NCBI GenBank assembly: GCA_003586115.2 | Contig: QVOM02000029.1 | Coordinates: forward strand, 29,584,429-29,648,428 | Reading direction: 5' to 3' | From: Salvator merianae | Taxonomy: Eukaryota; Chordata; Lepidosauria; Squamata; Teiidae | DNA length: 64,000 nucleotides | Part shown: piece after piece, positions 13,263 to 25,127 of the stretch | Position numbering within the stretch: position 1 is the first letter of the stretch | How the letters are laid out: the number at the start of each line of letters is the position of its first letter | The notes under the pieces: generated by a model | What the model was told of the DNA's origin: nothing | What the model saw: the letters and a program-made list of their open reading frames with translations, nothing else | The model's database searches: none | Translations under genes and position numbers: made by a program

Positions 13263-14285
13263 GTGCATTAGTGTGGACTAGGCCATACTTGTTCCTCTTG
13301 CTTGTTTCAGGACGTGATGGCCTACTCTGTCCCAGAACACTGTATATAAGTGTGGAAAAGACCTACATGTACTACATCAGGATGACATACTAGCAACAAC
13401 TGGAAACAATCCTTTCTTTTTTTAAAAAACTTTCTTCCCTGATCAGATTCACAATACTTATTTGAATTTACAGCATGGTGACACAGACTTCATGTAGATA
13501 AATAGGTAGTATATTTGGAGAAATCGGAACACAAAAAATTGCATGACAATTTTTAAACTAATTGTTTTTTTAAATACATATATCTAAAGGCACACTATTG
13601 TGCTTAGAAAGCAGCATATTAAAAACAATAGACTTACATAAACATTACCAAATAAAATTCAGCTCTTAAGATTCATCTCACAATGAACTTTCAAGACTTA
13701 GCAGGTCTACTGCATAGCTACTGCAGTGCTGTGTATTTGAGGAGAGGGAATAAATTGCTTAGCAATACTAGGATCATCTAGTTTGTCCTAATATTCACAC
13801 AGGAATGTGCCAGGCTGTTCATCTGGAGAGGATCCCAACTACTCAAGATATCTTAGCACCAAAATAGAAACATTCTTCTAGGAAGGCTATCAGCTATCAC
13901 CATTTTTATCTGATGGGGAATTTGTCTATAACAGCTCAGTAATAAACATCCATTCTATTGTGTTTTGTCAACTTAATTATGAACTAATCATAAAATATTT
14001 GAAGTCTTTGAAGTCTTTCTCATTAACAGGATACTTCTGTAAATCAAAAACATTTTTCAGGTGTAACATAGTCCAATCTACCTCAGCTGCGGAGGAAATA
14101 AAACTGGTTATGAGTTTTTATTTACAATGGGTCAACGTGTTTAGAAAGATAGTGAAAGAAATTCTTACCACAGTTGGTTCTTGCAGTTGAAAAGCTAAAA
14201 TGCAACACTAGATTCTTTGTAGTGGGATAAAAAAAATCAGTGACTTAGGAACAAAGGCTTTTTAAAAACATTTAAAAGCTATGCT
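13263..14285. other. Non-coding AT-rich DNA
   Basis: No gene, named repeat or regulatory signal is supported here. The 76-codon frame at 13,960-14,190 shows no known domain. Confidence 0.5.
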
Positions 14286-14289
14286 GTCT

Positions 14290-15960
14290 CAGTTTAAGTA
14301 TTTTAAATCAGATACTTTCATTAAAGCGTTTATTATCATGGGCTTAATTGTGATACAGAGCTCTACTGGCAGGAAAACCAAAGTCTGGGGGACAACATAG
14401 AAAAGGCCATCTAGTGTGCCACAGCTCCTCATGCCTCTGAGAATGACAGAACTAGAAGACCCTCCCTTTGTGATCGTAAGACATGGACAGGTCTGCACAG
14501 GAGAAGGCACTCCTTCAGATATTGGGAGCCTGAGCAACCTAAAGCTGTGTGTTAATTTCAAGACCTTGAACTGGGCTCAGTAGCAAACTGGTAACCAATG
14601 CAGTTCCTTCAAGACCAGCATGACGTGCATCTGGCCAGAAGTTCCTGCCAGAAGCCAAGCTGCTGAACTGTACACTAGTTCCAGTTTTTGGACCGTCTTC
14701 AAGGGTAGCTCTATGTAGAACATAAGAAGAGCCCTGCTGGACTGGGCGATAGCCCATCTATTCCAGCAGTCTGTCTCACCAATTGCTTCTGGGCACTTCT
14801 AAGCAGAATATAAAGGCAAAACCTTCACCTGTTCTTGACTCCCTGCAGTACCTAGGCATCCATTCTAGTAGCTATTGATATGCCTGACCTCCATGAAACT
14901 GTCCAATCCATTCTTAAAGCTATCCAGGCTGACTGCTGCCACCACATAGTCCTCTAGTACCTAGTCTAGTATGTAGGTTACCAAACCATGAATCACTTTA
15001 ACCAAATTGCCCCTATGTAAGAAAGGGCAGAATTGGTGAGCCAGCTAGAGATGGAGGTAAGCACTTTCAGCTACCACTGCCATATGAGCCTCAAGTGACA
15101 GTGACAAATCCAAAAATACCCCTAAGTTGCATACCAGTCCGCTCTGGGCAGGATAACACCATCCAGAACTGAGTCCACTTAACTTCAGGGACTTGGGATC
15201 CCATGACAAACAGAACCTCTGCCTTGACTGGATTCAGTTTCAGTTTATTGGTCCACATCTAGTCCATCACTACCTCCAGGTAATGATCAAGCACCTCAAC
15301 AGCCTTACTTGATCAGAAGGAATAGAGAGGTAGAGTTGGGTGTCATCAACATAGTGATGACACCCTACTCCAAATCCTCAGATGGCCTCTCCCAGAAGTT
15401 TCATTTAAATGTTAAACAGAATAGGGGACAGAACCAACCCCCAAGGAACTCCACATGAGAGCTCCCAAGGTATATTGAGCCTACCTCGGAGACTAGAAGA
15501 GAACCATTGTAAAACAGTTCCTTCCAATCCCAATTCCCTGAGTCACTCCAGGAACATACAGTGGTTGATGATATCGAAGGCCACTGAGAGTTCCAGGAGA
15601 ACCAACAGGGTTCCATTACCCTTGTCCGTCTCCTAGTAAAGGACATCCAGCAGAGTGATCAAGGCAGTCTCAGTGCTGCAATGGATCAAGATAATCTGTT
15701 TTTTCCTATCATGCCTGCACACTCTCCAATACCTTGCCCCCAAACAGATATTAATAACTAGGAGGTAGTTACATAATACCTCTGGACCCAGGAAGGTCCT
15801 CTTAAGGAAGAGCGGACCACAGCCAGCTTGAGTGCTGCTGGTCCCTCCCCACCCACAAGGAGGCATTTATTACTTCCTGGACTCACATAGCCATCCTCCT
15901 TCAGCTAATTTTTATTAGTTATGATGGACAACAGTCAAAGAGACAAGTAGTTGGCCAAAC
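14290..15960 (-). mobile_element. L2-type LINE copy, decayed, split by a CR1 insertion
   Basis: Read on the minus strand this aligns by eye with the fuller copy at 39.8-42.9 kb: the cattttatt..gaggcat region near 15,860, the reverse transcriptase region at 15,400-15,650 (peptide with LFYNGSLL and TTVCSW, the counterpart of the intact copy's DLSAAF..RSYL region), and the 3' part near 14,555-14,620 (gaccttgaactgggctcagtagcaaactgg, matching 40,246-40,268). The reading frame is broken many times. A CR1 3' end interrupts it at about 14,715-14,955. It is not functional. Confidence 0.8.
14715..14955 (-). mobile_element. CR1-type LINE 3' end nested in L2
   Basis: GAACATAAGAAGAGCCCTGC at 14,718 onward is the reverse complement of the CR1 3' terminus. 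The sequence then follows the same order of blocks as the copy at 29,766 (tctgtctcacc, cttctgggca, aaaccttcacctg, tacctaggcatcc, ctgacctccatgaa). It stops near 14,955, where the L2 sequence resumes (gttacc...). L2 sequence on both sides shows that the CR1 insertion is the younger of the two. Confidence 0.85.
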
Positions 15961-15964
15961 CCCT

Positions 15965-17700
15965 GCAGGAGGCTGATCTAATAAACTGGCACTGAGAAAT
16001 CCAACATTAAATAAAAGTTCTATCCTGAATTTAATTACACAATTCCACCCAGAATTATTATGACACAGAAGTATCATTTAGCATATACAAATCAGCAGTA
16101 TCCTATTTACATACTCCATTTTCTTCTAGTTTTTGCAATTAAAAATTATAATTCAGAGCTTGCAAAAACAAATATAAGTTTACTAATATTGACATGTAGA
16201 CAGCAATCTCGACAAAACAAATGATCTTACCTGACAAAATTTGTACAGCCTAGAAGCTTTTTCTTTTTCCTGGCACCATTAACTATGCAAGCATATACTA
16301 AAGTAAGTTCACTACCTTGACTCCTACTTTCTAGCTTTTTGATTCTTTGTTGCAATCCCCTTTAAAATACCATACACTGGGAATACAGTTCAAATCAATC
16401 ATATCCAGTATTTTCTGATTTTTTTGTACAGAACTTCAAATCACTATTTTTAAGCTAACAGAACTGTCTGTAGTTTGATAAGCACAACGTTGGAAGTCAA
16501 TTTAATGCTGGGAAAGAGATTTTATGGTATAATACACTTGCACAACCCTAATATTCTAAATGTCCCTAAAACATTATTTCATGTATAGTTTTAAAATAAT
16601 TTAACTACATTTCTCCACTTATTGACGTAGGCACTTAAGATGAAGCATACATTTTATATTCTTTTCCGAACTATAGAAATCTCAGCTCAATTCAGACAGC
16701 AATATCACAAATTATCCAAATGAGCACAGATCACAAGCCAGATTTTTATTAGAACAAAGAAGGAACTCATAACCATTCCAGTCTTCTCCATGAATATACA
16801 GTCTATATTATTTCTGATAGGTTATATAATCTTTCAGCAGGGAAGTAATTTTTACAAGTATACTTAATGAGATTAATATTACCTTATTAACAAATGGTCA
16901 ATCAGTCAATCAGTTATGTATACGTTATTTATATGTGTATTTGTGTATCTGTGTGGGTATATAAATATCTTGTCTCTTCTTCCTTAATATTATACGTAGA
17001 ATGAAGCAGCTTTATTGCCTTTAATGCATATTTAAACATATGGTATAAGTTGCAATATACAGGTTTTCAACAATGTATATCCAGTAACCTTTAAGATTTA
17101 TCAAAGGTATACAAGTTACATTTTCAATATTCAAGCAAACAGGAAAAACAAAATCAAAAGAACATTCATGTAAGGAATGGAAAGATTAAAATTCTTTACA
17201 GTCGGAAAGATTAAAATCCCTTACAGTCTTATAAAGCAGATTTTTTAAAGAATTCAGGTGATCCCCAACATTTATTAACTGTTTCATGTCTCAGAGAAGC
17301 AGTCTATATTATTTAGAATACTAATGTAGAGAGTGACTAATGCCCTGTAGTTAACCTTTTTCCAAAGCTATAATTTAATTAAATGAAGCACTTTCTTCTC
17401 TAGATAATATATTTGACCTCATTACAGAAACATCCCAAATTCCATGCTTGAATATATAGTATTGAGCAAAAGAAAAAGTTGGGGATCTCTGATCTATGTA
17501 CTGAACAGCCTTAGCACTTTTCAGATTCAAATGAGGAAAAAAGAGATAAAAAATAAAGTTAGGCTATACTTTCTAGAGATACCTATACAATTTTAAAATA
17601 CCAAGGAAACACCACCAACACTGCCAAAAACAGGAACAAAAAGAGAATTCTTACAATAAAAAGATACACTTACTGTCAATTCCACAAAATACAGAATGCT
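15965..17700. other. Non-coding AT-rich DNA
   Basis: No coding frame over 60 codons and no named repeat. A TATGTGTATTTGTGTATCTG stretch near 16,930 is a degenerate TG-rich tract. Confidence 0.5.
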
Positions 17701-17709
17701 ATTTTATGA

Positions 17710-17995
17710 TGAGTCGGTCAGGTCTTCTCTGTGGTAGCACCTTCTCTGTGGACTGCCCTCCCTTCTTGTTATCTCTCAGTTGCCTATAATTAATAGTTTT
17801 TATGTGTCTATTAAAGACCTATCTCTGGTATTCCTTGTGAGATTGTTTGATCCTTTTCCTGACCTACCATGTTTTTAACGTGTTTTTCATTATTGCCTAC
17901 TGCGTGTGTATGGTTTCACCCTTTTTTTAACCTCTCCTTAAAACCACTTTGAGGTTTGCTTGTTTTTTTAAAAAAATGAGAAGCAGTATAATGTT
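17710..17995 (+). mobile_element. Decayed L2-type LINE 3' end
   Basis: The segment begins with a gtggtagcaccttctctgtgg-like block, the degenerate counterpart of the gagggccttctctgtggcagc block in the 27.8-kb copy. It ends with AAACCACTTTGAGG and GAGAAGCAGTATAA, which resemble the final blocks of L2-like 3' untranslated regions. The order of blocks supports the assignment but divergence is high. Confidence 0.55.
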
Positions 17996-18020
17996 TTATG
18001 AAATGAAATGTTCTATGTAT

Positions 18021-18053
18021 ATGTAATGTGTGTGAGTGTGTGTGTGTGTGTGT
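18021..18053. repeat. TG dinucleotide microsatellite
   Basis: About fifteen TG units with one GAG interruption. The open frames on both strands here are readings of this tract (Val-Cys on one strand, Thr-His on the other). Confidence 0.9.
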
Positions 18054-18599
18054 GGTGGATGAAGAAAATAAATGCCTGTCACAATGAAAACAAGGCTTCG
18101 CAAGAAAAAAAATCACTGAACTGTCATCATTTTTGTTTACTATGTGAACACTACACAAAACCATATACAAAAATAAGGAAGCAAGTTGCCGCAGAGGGTC
18201 TTTGCACACAACAGTATATTCTTTGTGGGAATGAAGACAAGCTGCATCATAGGAAAAAAAGGGGAAAGAATTATTCCAAGTGAGGTGCTAACAATTTTTT
18301 TTACAGCTTCTAACTGCCAGGCACCAAGAATAGCTTATTTAATTCTTGCCTTCAGCCATGAAGCAATTCAGTCCAGCCAACTAAAGCCTGCATACTAGAA
18401 CAGTGTTTCAAAACAATCGCTGTGCACAGCTGAATTGTATCTTTCACCAAAGAATACACAAACCATACATTTAACATGATAATGCCATCTCCCTTAGTGT
18501 TATGACTTCTCATTTTTAAAATGCTGTTTTAAAAAAATAAGGCTTTCATGGTGTTCTGCAAACTTTAGGATAAAGGGTAGATTTTAAATTTAGTCACTT

Positions 18600-18708
18600 T
18601 CCACACTGGGCCTTTCAGACCCAGGGCCTGCCATAGTCTGCACTAGCATGTGGATGGCAGGTCCCTGTTCTGGGATATAATCTGGAATAAGGCCCATTGC
18701 AGAAAGGG
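18600..18708. mobile_element. Partial palindromic MITE of the CTTTCTGCA family
   Basis: The right half matches the 20,561-20,740 element: GCCTGCCATAGTCTGC, ACTAGCATGTGGATGGCAGG, TCCCTGTTCTGGGATATAAT, GGAATAAGGCCC, then GCAGAAAGGG at the end. The left arm is truncated or has diverged beyond recognition. Confidence 0.7.
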
Positions 18709-19149
18709 ATAACCATAACTGCAGAAAGGATTCTTGAGTCAAACAATGAAAGAAACTGGTGATAAACATTAACAATGAGTGTATATAGTCCCCATTTGCA
18801 CTCCTACCCCCTTGAAATTTCTTGTTGAAACTCAGTTGAGATTACTTGAAAAGGAGATGAACAGGATCAACAGTATGTTCTCAGTAAGCTTTTTTATATT
18901 CCATTTCTTTTCATACAAAGAACTGGTATCAAAAATCTCATCAATAAAACCAAGACATTTTGCAAACCAAGACAGTAGCAAACAAGACTTTCTTCTAGCA
19001 AACAAGTATGCCTAAGACATAAAATGGTACAAAAACATCTTTCACTCCATGATAATAAAAATACGATAATAGTTAACAATTGACACTCAGATTTAGCTGT
19101 CTCAAATAGTTGCCACTATTAAAAAAATATATATATAGAATTCCTCAGG

Positions 19150-19585
19150 GGTCCTATGCGCAGGGGGAAGCAGTCCAGCTAGAAAAGCTCTGACTGGAGT
19201 AATTCCAGGTTGGAGCGGTCCCGCTGGTGCAGAAAAAAACCATCTGCACTTGGGGGGATGGTATGTTCCAGCACAGGCCCTGCACTATACTGTGCCATTC
19301 CATGAGAGTTCTGATGGCCAGAGACTAAAGTTCCTGGCCTCAGAGGTCTAGGGGTATTCATTTTGGCAGGGCAATTTGGTGAGCATCTGGAATGGGTCCC
19401 CTGCTAAACTGGCCCACAGAGGTATGCATCTTGCTGTACATCTCCCTGGGCCAGTCTAGCCACCTCTGGAATGCCAGAAAACCGGGCTACACTGCTTCCA
19501 GTTCCAATGCAGCATACTAGCAGAAGCACGGTCTTTCTTGTTCTGCACCAGCAGCACAGTAGGAGAGGGTCAGAAGATAACCACA
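19150..19585. repeat. Probable MITE-derived repeat block
   Basis: A GC-richer block carrying ACTAAAGTTCCTGGCCTCAG near 19,325 and CTGCTAAACTGGCCCACAGA near 19,400. Both have close counterparts at 39.57-39.63 kb, in the same order and spacing. Two 60-codon minus frames here have no known domain. The boundaries are uncertain because no clear terminal repeats were found. Confidence 0.45.
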
Positions 19586-20003
19586 CCTCAGACTAGCCAT
19601 CCTAATGGGATACACAGAAAGATCCAAAATGAAAGAAAAATGCTCATGTCCACACTTCAGTGTTTCAATCCCACATTCACACTATCCCACAAACTGAAAC
19701 CTCTTTAAGGGTCTTACATAGTGTCTGCACTTCCCAGTGATCACTACATTCTGACTCAGGACCCAACTGTATGCACAGTGAGGTTGCACATCCACCTCTT
19801 TCTACATTTAGTGTGGAAGACATGGTTTCACATTTCTGGTGCCACCAACTTGCCCAAATCTAAGCAATTGGGCAGGGACTACAGCATGAAACAAAGAAAA
19901 AGATGGAAGAAATTCCCTGCCTGATCACATGCATCCTCAATGGACAAAGTGTAATGAAGTGCAGCTGAGAACAGTTTCAAACCCACATCCCAAAGCAGCC
20001 AAA

Positions 20004-20160
20004 GGCCCTTTCTGCACTTATGTGCATTGTTCTAAGAGAGGGCAGACCATCCTGTTCTGGACAAGCAATCCATCCCAAGCTGGAATGGTTGCTGTTGGAA
20101 AGGCACACAGCCATTCCCATTTGGACAACCTGTCCTGTTCCAGCCCTTGCCACTGTTTCT
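20004..20160. mobile_element. MITE left terminus, CTTTCTGCACTTA family
   Basis: GGCCCTTTCTGCACTTATG starts here after AAA, just as at 20,561. A matching right end was not found, so only the left part is called. The end coordinate is a guess at where the similarity to anything else fades. Confidence 0.5.
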
Positions 20161-20560
20161 GAAGAGCAATCGGAGGCAGTGCCAAGGCTTCAAAAATCCA
20201 GAACGAAGAGTTTCTGACCTGGGTGGTTTGGGGGCAAACTCACTTCCTGTGGTGCTTCCTGGAGTGCCGCCACAAGGGGTCCCCCATAATATTCTGGACC
20301 ATTAGGATGTACCATTCACACACCTCTGTGGTCCAGTATACAACCCCTGTGGTCTAGTATACCACCTCTGGTCCAGTTGTTGACCTCAACATTGAGTTAT
20401 ACAGTTATACGGGGCTAGGGTGCCATTTTTGGCTGCCCAGCCTGGACCACATTTCATTCAATGTAGATGAAATATGATGGGATGCAGCCTCTGCATATGG
20501 ATGGCAGCGGCCTAGACTTGACCATGGTCTGATTTACCACCCAGTGCAGCAAGACTCAAA

Positions 20561-20740
20561 GGCCCTTTCTGCACTTGGCCTTATACCAGATTATATTCTG
20601 GAATAGGGACCTGCCATCTGCATGCTAGTAGGGACTATGGCAGGCTCCACACAGGGCCTGCTGTAAACTCCACTAGCATGCAGATAGCAGGTCCCTGTTC
20701 TGGGATATGATCCAAAATAAAGCCAAGTGCAGAAAGGGCC
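20561..20740. mobile_element. Full-length palindromic MITE, 180 bp
   Basis: GGCCCTTTCTGCACTTGGC at the left is exactly mirrored by GCCAAGTGCAGAAAGGGCC at the right. The two halves remain complementary through ATTCTGGAATAGGGACCTGC and CATGCTAGT to a central loop. AAA flanks both sides (20,558-20,560 and 20,741-20,743), consistent with a 3-bp target duplication. It has no coding capacity. Related partial copies lie at 18.6, 33.82 and 38.5 kb. It would fold into a long hairpin if transcribed. Confidence 0.85.
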
Positions 20741-20744
20741 AAAG

Positions 20745-21745
20745 AGACCAACCATGCCTGGAAATGAATGTGAAAGAGTGAATAAAGACAAGAGTTCCCT
20801 CACGTGTATGTATGTATATGATCAGCAGCCTAGCTGCATTCTGTACCAACTACATCTTACTTATCTGTTCTTTGGTAGTCATGTAGTCCTTGCTACATAA
20901 AACTTCATTTTGTGTTGATTAATTATAGAATTGCCATTACTGTCCACTTATAGTTGCAGTAACACACTTGGTAAGGTACCTTGCCGCTTCTCAGTTCAAT
21001 ACTATACTGGCAACCACTGCTTCTCTCTACTATAAATAGAGTAAAAACATTTTGTAGTTCTGCAAACTTTTTTTTGCCCTTCTCTGATGTCCTGGAAAGC
21101 AGCTAAGTGCAGAGAAACAGTGCAGCATTAATATGCCAGTTACAGGAACACAATCTCATATATGCTTTTGCTTCCTAGACTCTGTCCTGAGCAGCTAGTC
21201 AGACTCCTATTCAACATCTGTACCACTGCTGCACTACTTTATTGAATTTCACTCACTTGTTCTATTATGCTGGCTAGAGGAATCCAATACAGATGCAATG
21301 TGGTAAAGCACTGCACTATGCAAGTGTACAAAGGTGACAGTTATCACATAACTGCTTTACTATAATAGGTTTTGTTAAATTTGTTTATTTTTCTCAGGGA
21401 AAATTTATGGAAATGTAACCCCTTCTTTTACTGTTGAATTGATTAGATTAAATTTCTAGCAATTTATAAACAATATTAAGTGAAGACTGAATGCTATTAT
21501 GCCCCTGACATAAATGAAAATTGTATATAATAGGACTAAGTTTTCCAAATGCAAATATAAAGTTTTGGTGGAATTATGAAATTTCCATGCTTTCTATCAC
21601 ACAAAATACAAATAAATCATTGAGATATAGAACATTCTTATATTGTGGTTGTCATCACAACACTCTACATGAATCAGCTATTTCCCAAGAGAGTAGTTGT
21701 CATTTTCGTAGCATGATTTTGTAAATCAACAGTTTGGTCTCATAC
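20745..21745. other. Non-coding AT-rich DNA
   Basis: No gene or named repeat. The 67-codon plus frame at 21,521-21,724 has no recognisable feature. Confidence 0.5.
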
Positions 21746-21749
21746 AGCT

Positions 21750-22105
21750 GGTTTAAAGGTTCACCACTGAATTCAGACAACATCGTTCACAGGAGCAGGA
21801 TCCAACCTGCTGCTTAGAAAACCTAGCCTGGGGCAAAACAGTTAATGGCAAATCATGATAGGCCCTATGGGGGAAAATGGACAGTGGCAAACTGCAGGCG
21901 TCCCCAAGAACAAAGGAGACAAGGGTTAGCCACAGGACCAACAGAAGGCTGTCAACAGAAGTCCATCAAAGTTACTGTGTCCTACAACAACTGTAACGGT
22001 TTTGCCAGCCATATATTCACCCTACGGTCACTGCATGTTGTTGACATAGCAGCCAGGGGTTCAAGGAACCCTCAAGGACAGCCTCAGAGGTGTTTGTTTA
22101 TTTAG
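21750..22105. repeat. Unclassified GC-richer block, possibly repeat-derived
   Basis: This block is richer in GC and CAG-like words than its surroundings and holds an 86-codon plus frame (21,845-22,105) with no domain that I recognise. It ends against the L2-like tail at 22,098. It may be the degraded interior of an interspersed repeat, but I cannot name a family. Confidence 0.3.
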
Positions 22106-22200
22106 TTATTTCAAATATTTATATCCTGACCTTCACCCCTAAGATCCCGGGGGGAAGGTACTACAGCATTTAATGAAATCAGTAAAAACATACATATAAA
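22098..22200 (-). mobile_element. L2-type LINE 3' tail
   Basis: On the minus strand the order is GATCTTAGGGGTGAAGGTCA, GGATATAAATATTTG and then an AATAA-rich tail. This is the usual ending of squamate L2-like elements. The fragment is very short. Confidence 0.6.
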
Positions 22201-22204
22201 CATA

Positions 22205-23855
22205 TAAAACATAATGTTTTTTCTTCAATAAATAAAATGATCATTTGAAAACTGTGTTTTGTGTTTACTCAGTTGTTTCTGTCTCATACTGAATTTTATT
22301 TGAAGATCTGAAACAATTAAAATGTGACAAATATTCAAAAATGGAAGAAATCAGGAAAGGGTCAAATACTTTTCATGACAAATGTACAAGGCATGTCTGG
22401 AAGTGTCCAGATTTCAGAAAGCCATTAGTTTTGGTTGTTTCTTAGTATCTCTTTATAGGGTTTAAATTCTTGCTAGGAACATAATTTATTCAAATTGTAT
22501 ACTGTTAAACCTGGAAGACTGATAATTCTCTGGCATGGATTTAGTGGGTGCTATTTTTGCTCTTCTTCTGTGTAAATGCCTACAGCTTTTGGTACCTAAA
22601 CAAACAGTTGATTCTTCAAGCATGAGGTTGCATATCCCTGTTATGAAATATATCCTAATGCATGATTTGCATTTAAAATAATTAATATATTACACAGAAT
22701 ATTTAAAAACATCTCTGAACCACATTTTGTTCTCTCACTTCTGCCTTCTGCTCATAATTTAGACAACTCCCATAATTAATTCTTAGAATGTAAACGTCTC
22801 ATTTCTACTTGCCATGAATCATTTTTAAAATTGCCCTACTTCCTGGCCTACTAATTATTGCTTGTCTGAATTCCATTAGCCACCCCCTTCCCGCTTCCCT
22901 GCTTCTCCAATCAGACAAGTCACACTTTGAGACATCTTGTAACACGAAATTGAAAAACTGCACAAGGTAGATTTAGGATACAAAGTTATTTTTAAATACA
23001 GTTATTACTGGCAATTCATTTGCTGCAGGAGTTGCATTTAATTAAGGATTATTATATCAAATGGCATTACTTGCCTATACATTTAACAGAGGAAAATTTA
23101 TTCCCATAGGCTTGAAATAAAGTTCGATCTTGTATAGATAACCTCCATGCAATGAAGTAAAAGAACTGCTAGGGCAAGAAATAAAATGGTGTTAGAACAG
23201 GTGTATCATGAACTTGATCCACACTATTCCATTAGTATTGTCTTTAAACATTTAATCTATTAAATCTCTAGAGAAATATAAAATATTTTGCATGATCTTG
23301 GGCCATCTGACTAACTACCATCTTTTGGCTAACCTTTATGATGAGGGTATTTTATTCAAGATATTTATGTCTCCTTTGCTGACATTTCTATGCTAGAGTG
23401 CAGATTAAGAAACAATTAAAATTAACCATAAAACTGAAAATTCACAAAAATAAATTAAAAGGAGTAAAATGCAAAGTGCAGCATAAAAATAAAATTCACC
23501 AAGAAAAAATATGCCAAACAGATTATAAAATCCCTGAATAAAATAAAATATTATTCCCCTAGAACCAAAATGTGATCATGGTAGGCACCACCAAGAAAAA
23601 GCCATTCATTTGTAGCCATACCCAGCATACCCAGAAAAATCAGGGAAGCACTTGCGAGTATTGCTTTTCTAGTATACAAGTGAAAATATTTGGTTATTGG
23701 TCTCATTATGCTATAAACTACAAGAATCAAAATAAGTACCCTTAAATTGAGATGTTCATAAATACAGGTAGTCTTTCTTACTTACGTTAGTCTGTTTATA
23801 TCCCATGTTTCTTTTATATCCCATGTTTCATTCCAAGACAGAGCACACAATTTTC
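22205..23855. other. Non-coding DNA, possible conserved element
   Basis: No coding frame. The part at about 22,640-22,930 has repeated TAATTA-type homeodomain cores (TAATTAATATA, TAATTAATTC, CTAATTATTG) and a CCAATCAGA box. This texture is often seen in developmental enhancers, but the sequence alone cannot show conservation. Confidence 0.3.
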
Positions 23856-23874
23856 CTTACCTCTCTTTCATCAT

Positions 23875-24020
23875 CCCAGCAAGTCTGTGATGATGACTAA
23901 GCTGAGAGTTACTGATGTGCTGAAGATCACCCTATTATGGTTTTATGGCCAAATGGGGATTTGAACCCAAGGACTCCCAGGTCACATTCCAATACTACAG
24001 CACCTCTACTATAATGGCTT
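23875..24020 (-). mobile_element. tRNA-derived CORE-like SINE
   Basis: The reverse complement carries GGGTTCAAATCC (23,957-23,968), a good RNA polymerase III B box (GGTTCRANYCC). Upstream of it on the minus strand lie GACCTGGGAG and a degenerate GTGCTGTAGT A-box region. Downstream is a core-like segment (CTTCAGCACATCAGTAACTC). This matches the tRNA-head and CORE layout of MIR-like SINEs of amniotes. It is diverged and truncated. Confidence 0.7.
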
Positions 24021-24329
24021 CTATTATATAAGGACACTATAGTGGCAGAGCAGAGTTTTGTCTACAAAATAGAGAACTGCCACGTTTCAGCTCTTCTACC
24101 TACTGCAACTCCCAAAATCTGCTAATGAAATATAAAAAACCCTGCTATAAAATTATAAGCAGTTGTACAGAAGGCTACAAAGAAGGGGACATTTACAAAA
24201 ATTGACTTCCCTTGCCACACTTGCAATCATAGAAGGCACCCTTTGGATTATTATACAGTTGTAGTTCCCTGCATTTACTACTCTAGATACAGGAATACTG
24301 TATAGCTTATTACCAGTTCACTGTATATT

Positions 24330-24465
24330 TCATAACATATTTTTTATATTCTTGTATTTTTGAATTGCATATTCATGTTTTTATGATTATTGTATTGTTA
24401 CTTTGTTTTGAACCACCTTGGGAATTGGGGGTTGATATATAAATACAAATATAATAAATATAATT
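24330..24465 (+). mobile_element. L2-type LINE 3' tail
   Basis: TTTTGAACCACCTTGGGAAT, then TTGATATATAAATACAAAT and an AATAAATATAA tail. This is the standard ending of L2-like 3' untranslated regions, truncated at the 5' side. Confidence 0.6.
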
Positions 24466-24469
24466 TAAT

Positions 24470-25125
24470 CTACTGTACCTACTGCACACCCGAAGCACTG
24501 TGTGACTAATATATTGCATTATTTTCACTATTTAAACAAGGGTAAAGAGTAATGAATAACCTAATTTTTTCAGCTTGGATATCCACAAGCTTTCTGCTAT
24601 ACTCAAAGAACCCTTTCCACTTGCATGGAACCTTAGCAAACTCCAAACATGAAGATTCTACATAAGCTACCATACTTCTCCTAGAATAAAAGTGACAACA
24701 TAGCTTCAAAGTATTAGATCTGTATGACCTCATTCAAGAATAGGAACATCACAATAACTTCTCTATAAATATTTGTATGGTAACAGGAATATATTGCAAT
24801 TGGAAGACTTAAGCATCTGAGAACACATGAGTACTTCCAAAGTACTGTATAACCCAATAATGTATAATTATATTTCAATAAAAACTCACAACATCAGGCT
24901 CTTTTCAAAACGTATTCTTCATGATATCTAATGTGTTGTAACATGCTGAGTACTATTTTGCCCTGAAATATCTATGTTCAAATTCCATCTCTGATAGGAT
25001 AATCCATGTATGTGCAAAATGAGAACTCCAACAGCAGATTATACAAAATTTTTGTGATGACTTAGGACATGAGGATCCCAAAACACTTTTCATTGTTAGA
25101 TGCTTGAAAAGCAATTTCAGTAATC
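24470..25125. other. Non-coding DNA, nothing recognised
   Basis: AT-rich sequence between two L2-type fragments with no supported feature. The 75-codon minus frame at 24,506-24,733 has no known domain. Confidence 0.5.
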
Positions 25126-25127
25126 AA

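Noticed and set aside
13112..13393. 93-codon plus frame as a gene
   Set aside because: It crosses the right end of a MITE with clear terminal repeats, so it is a chance fusion of element and flank.
21845..22105. 86-codon plus frame as a gene
   Set aside because: No recognisable domain, and the frame runs into an L2-like 3' tail.
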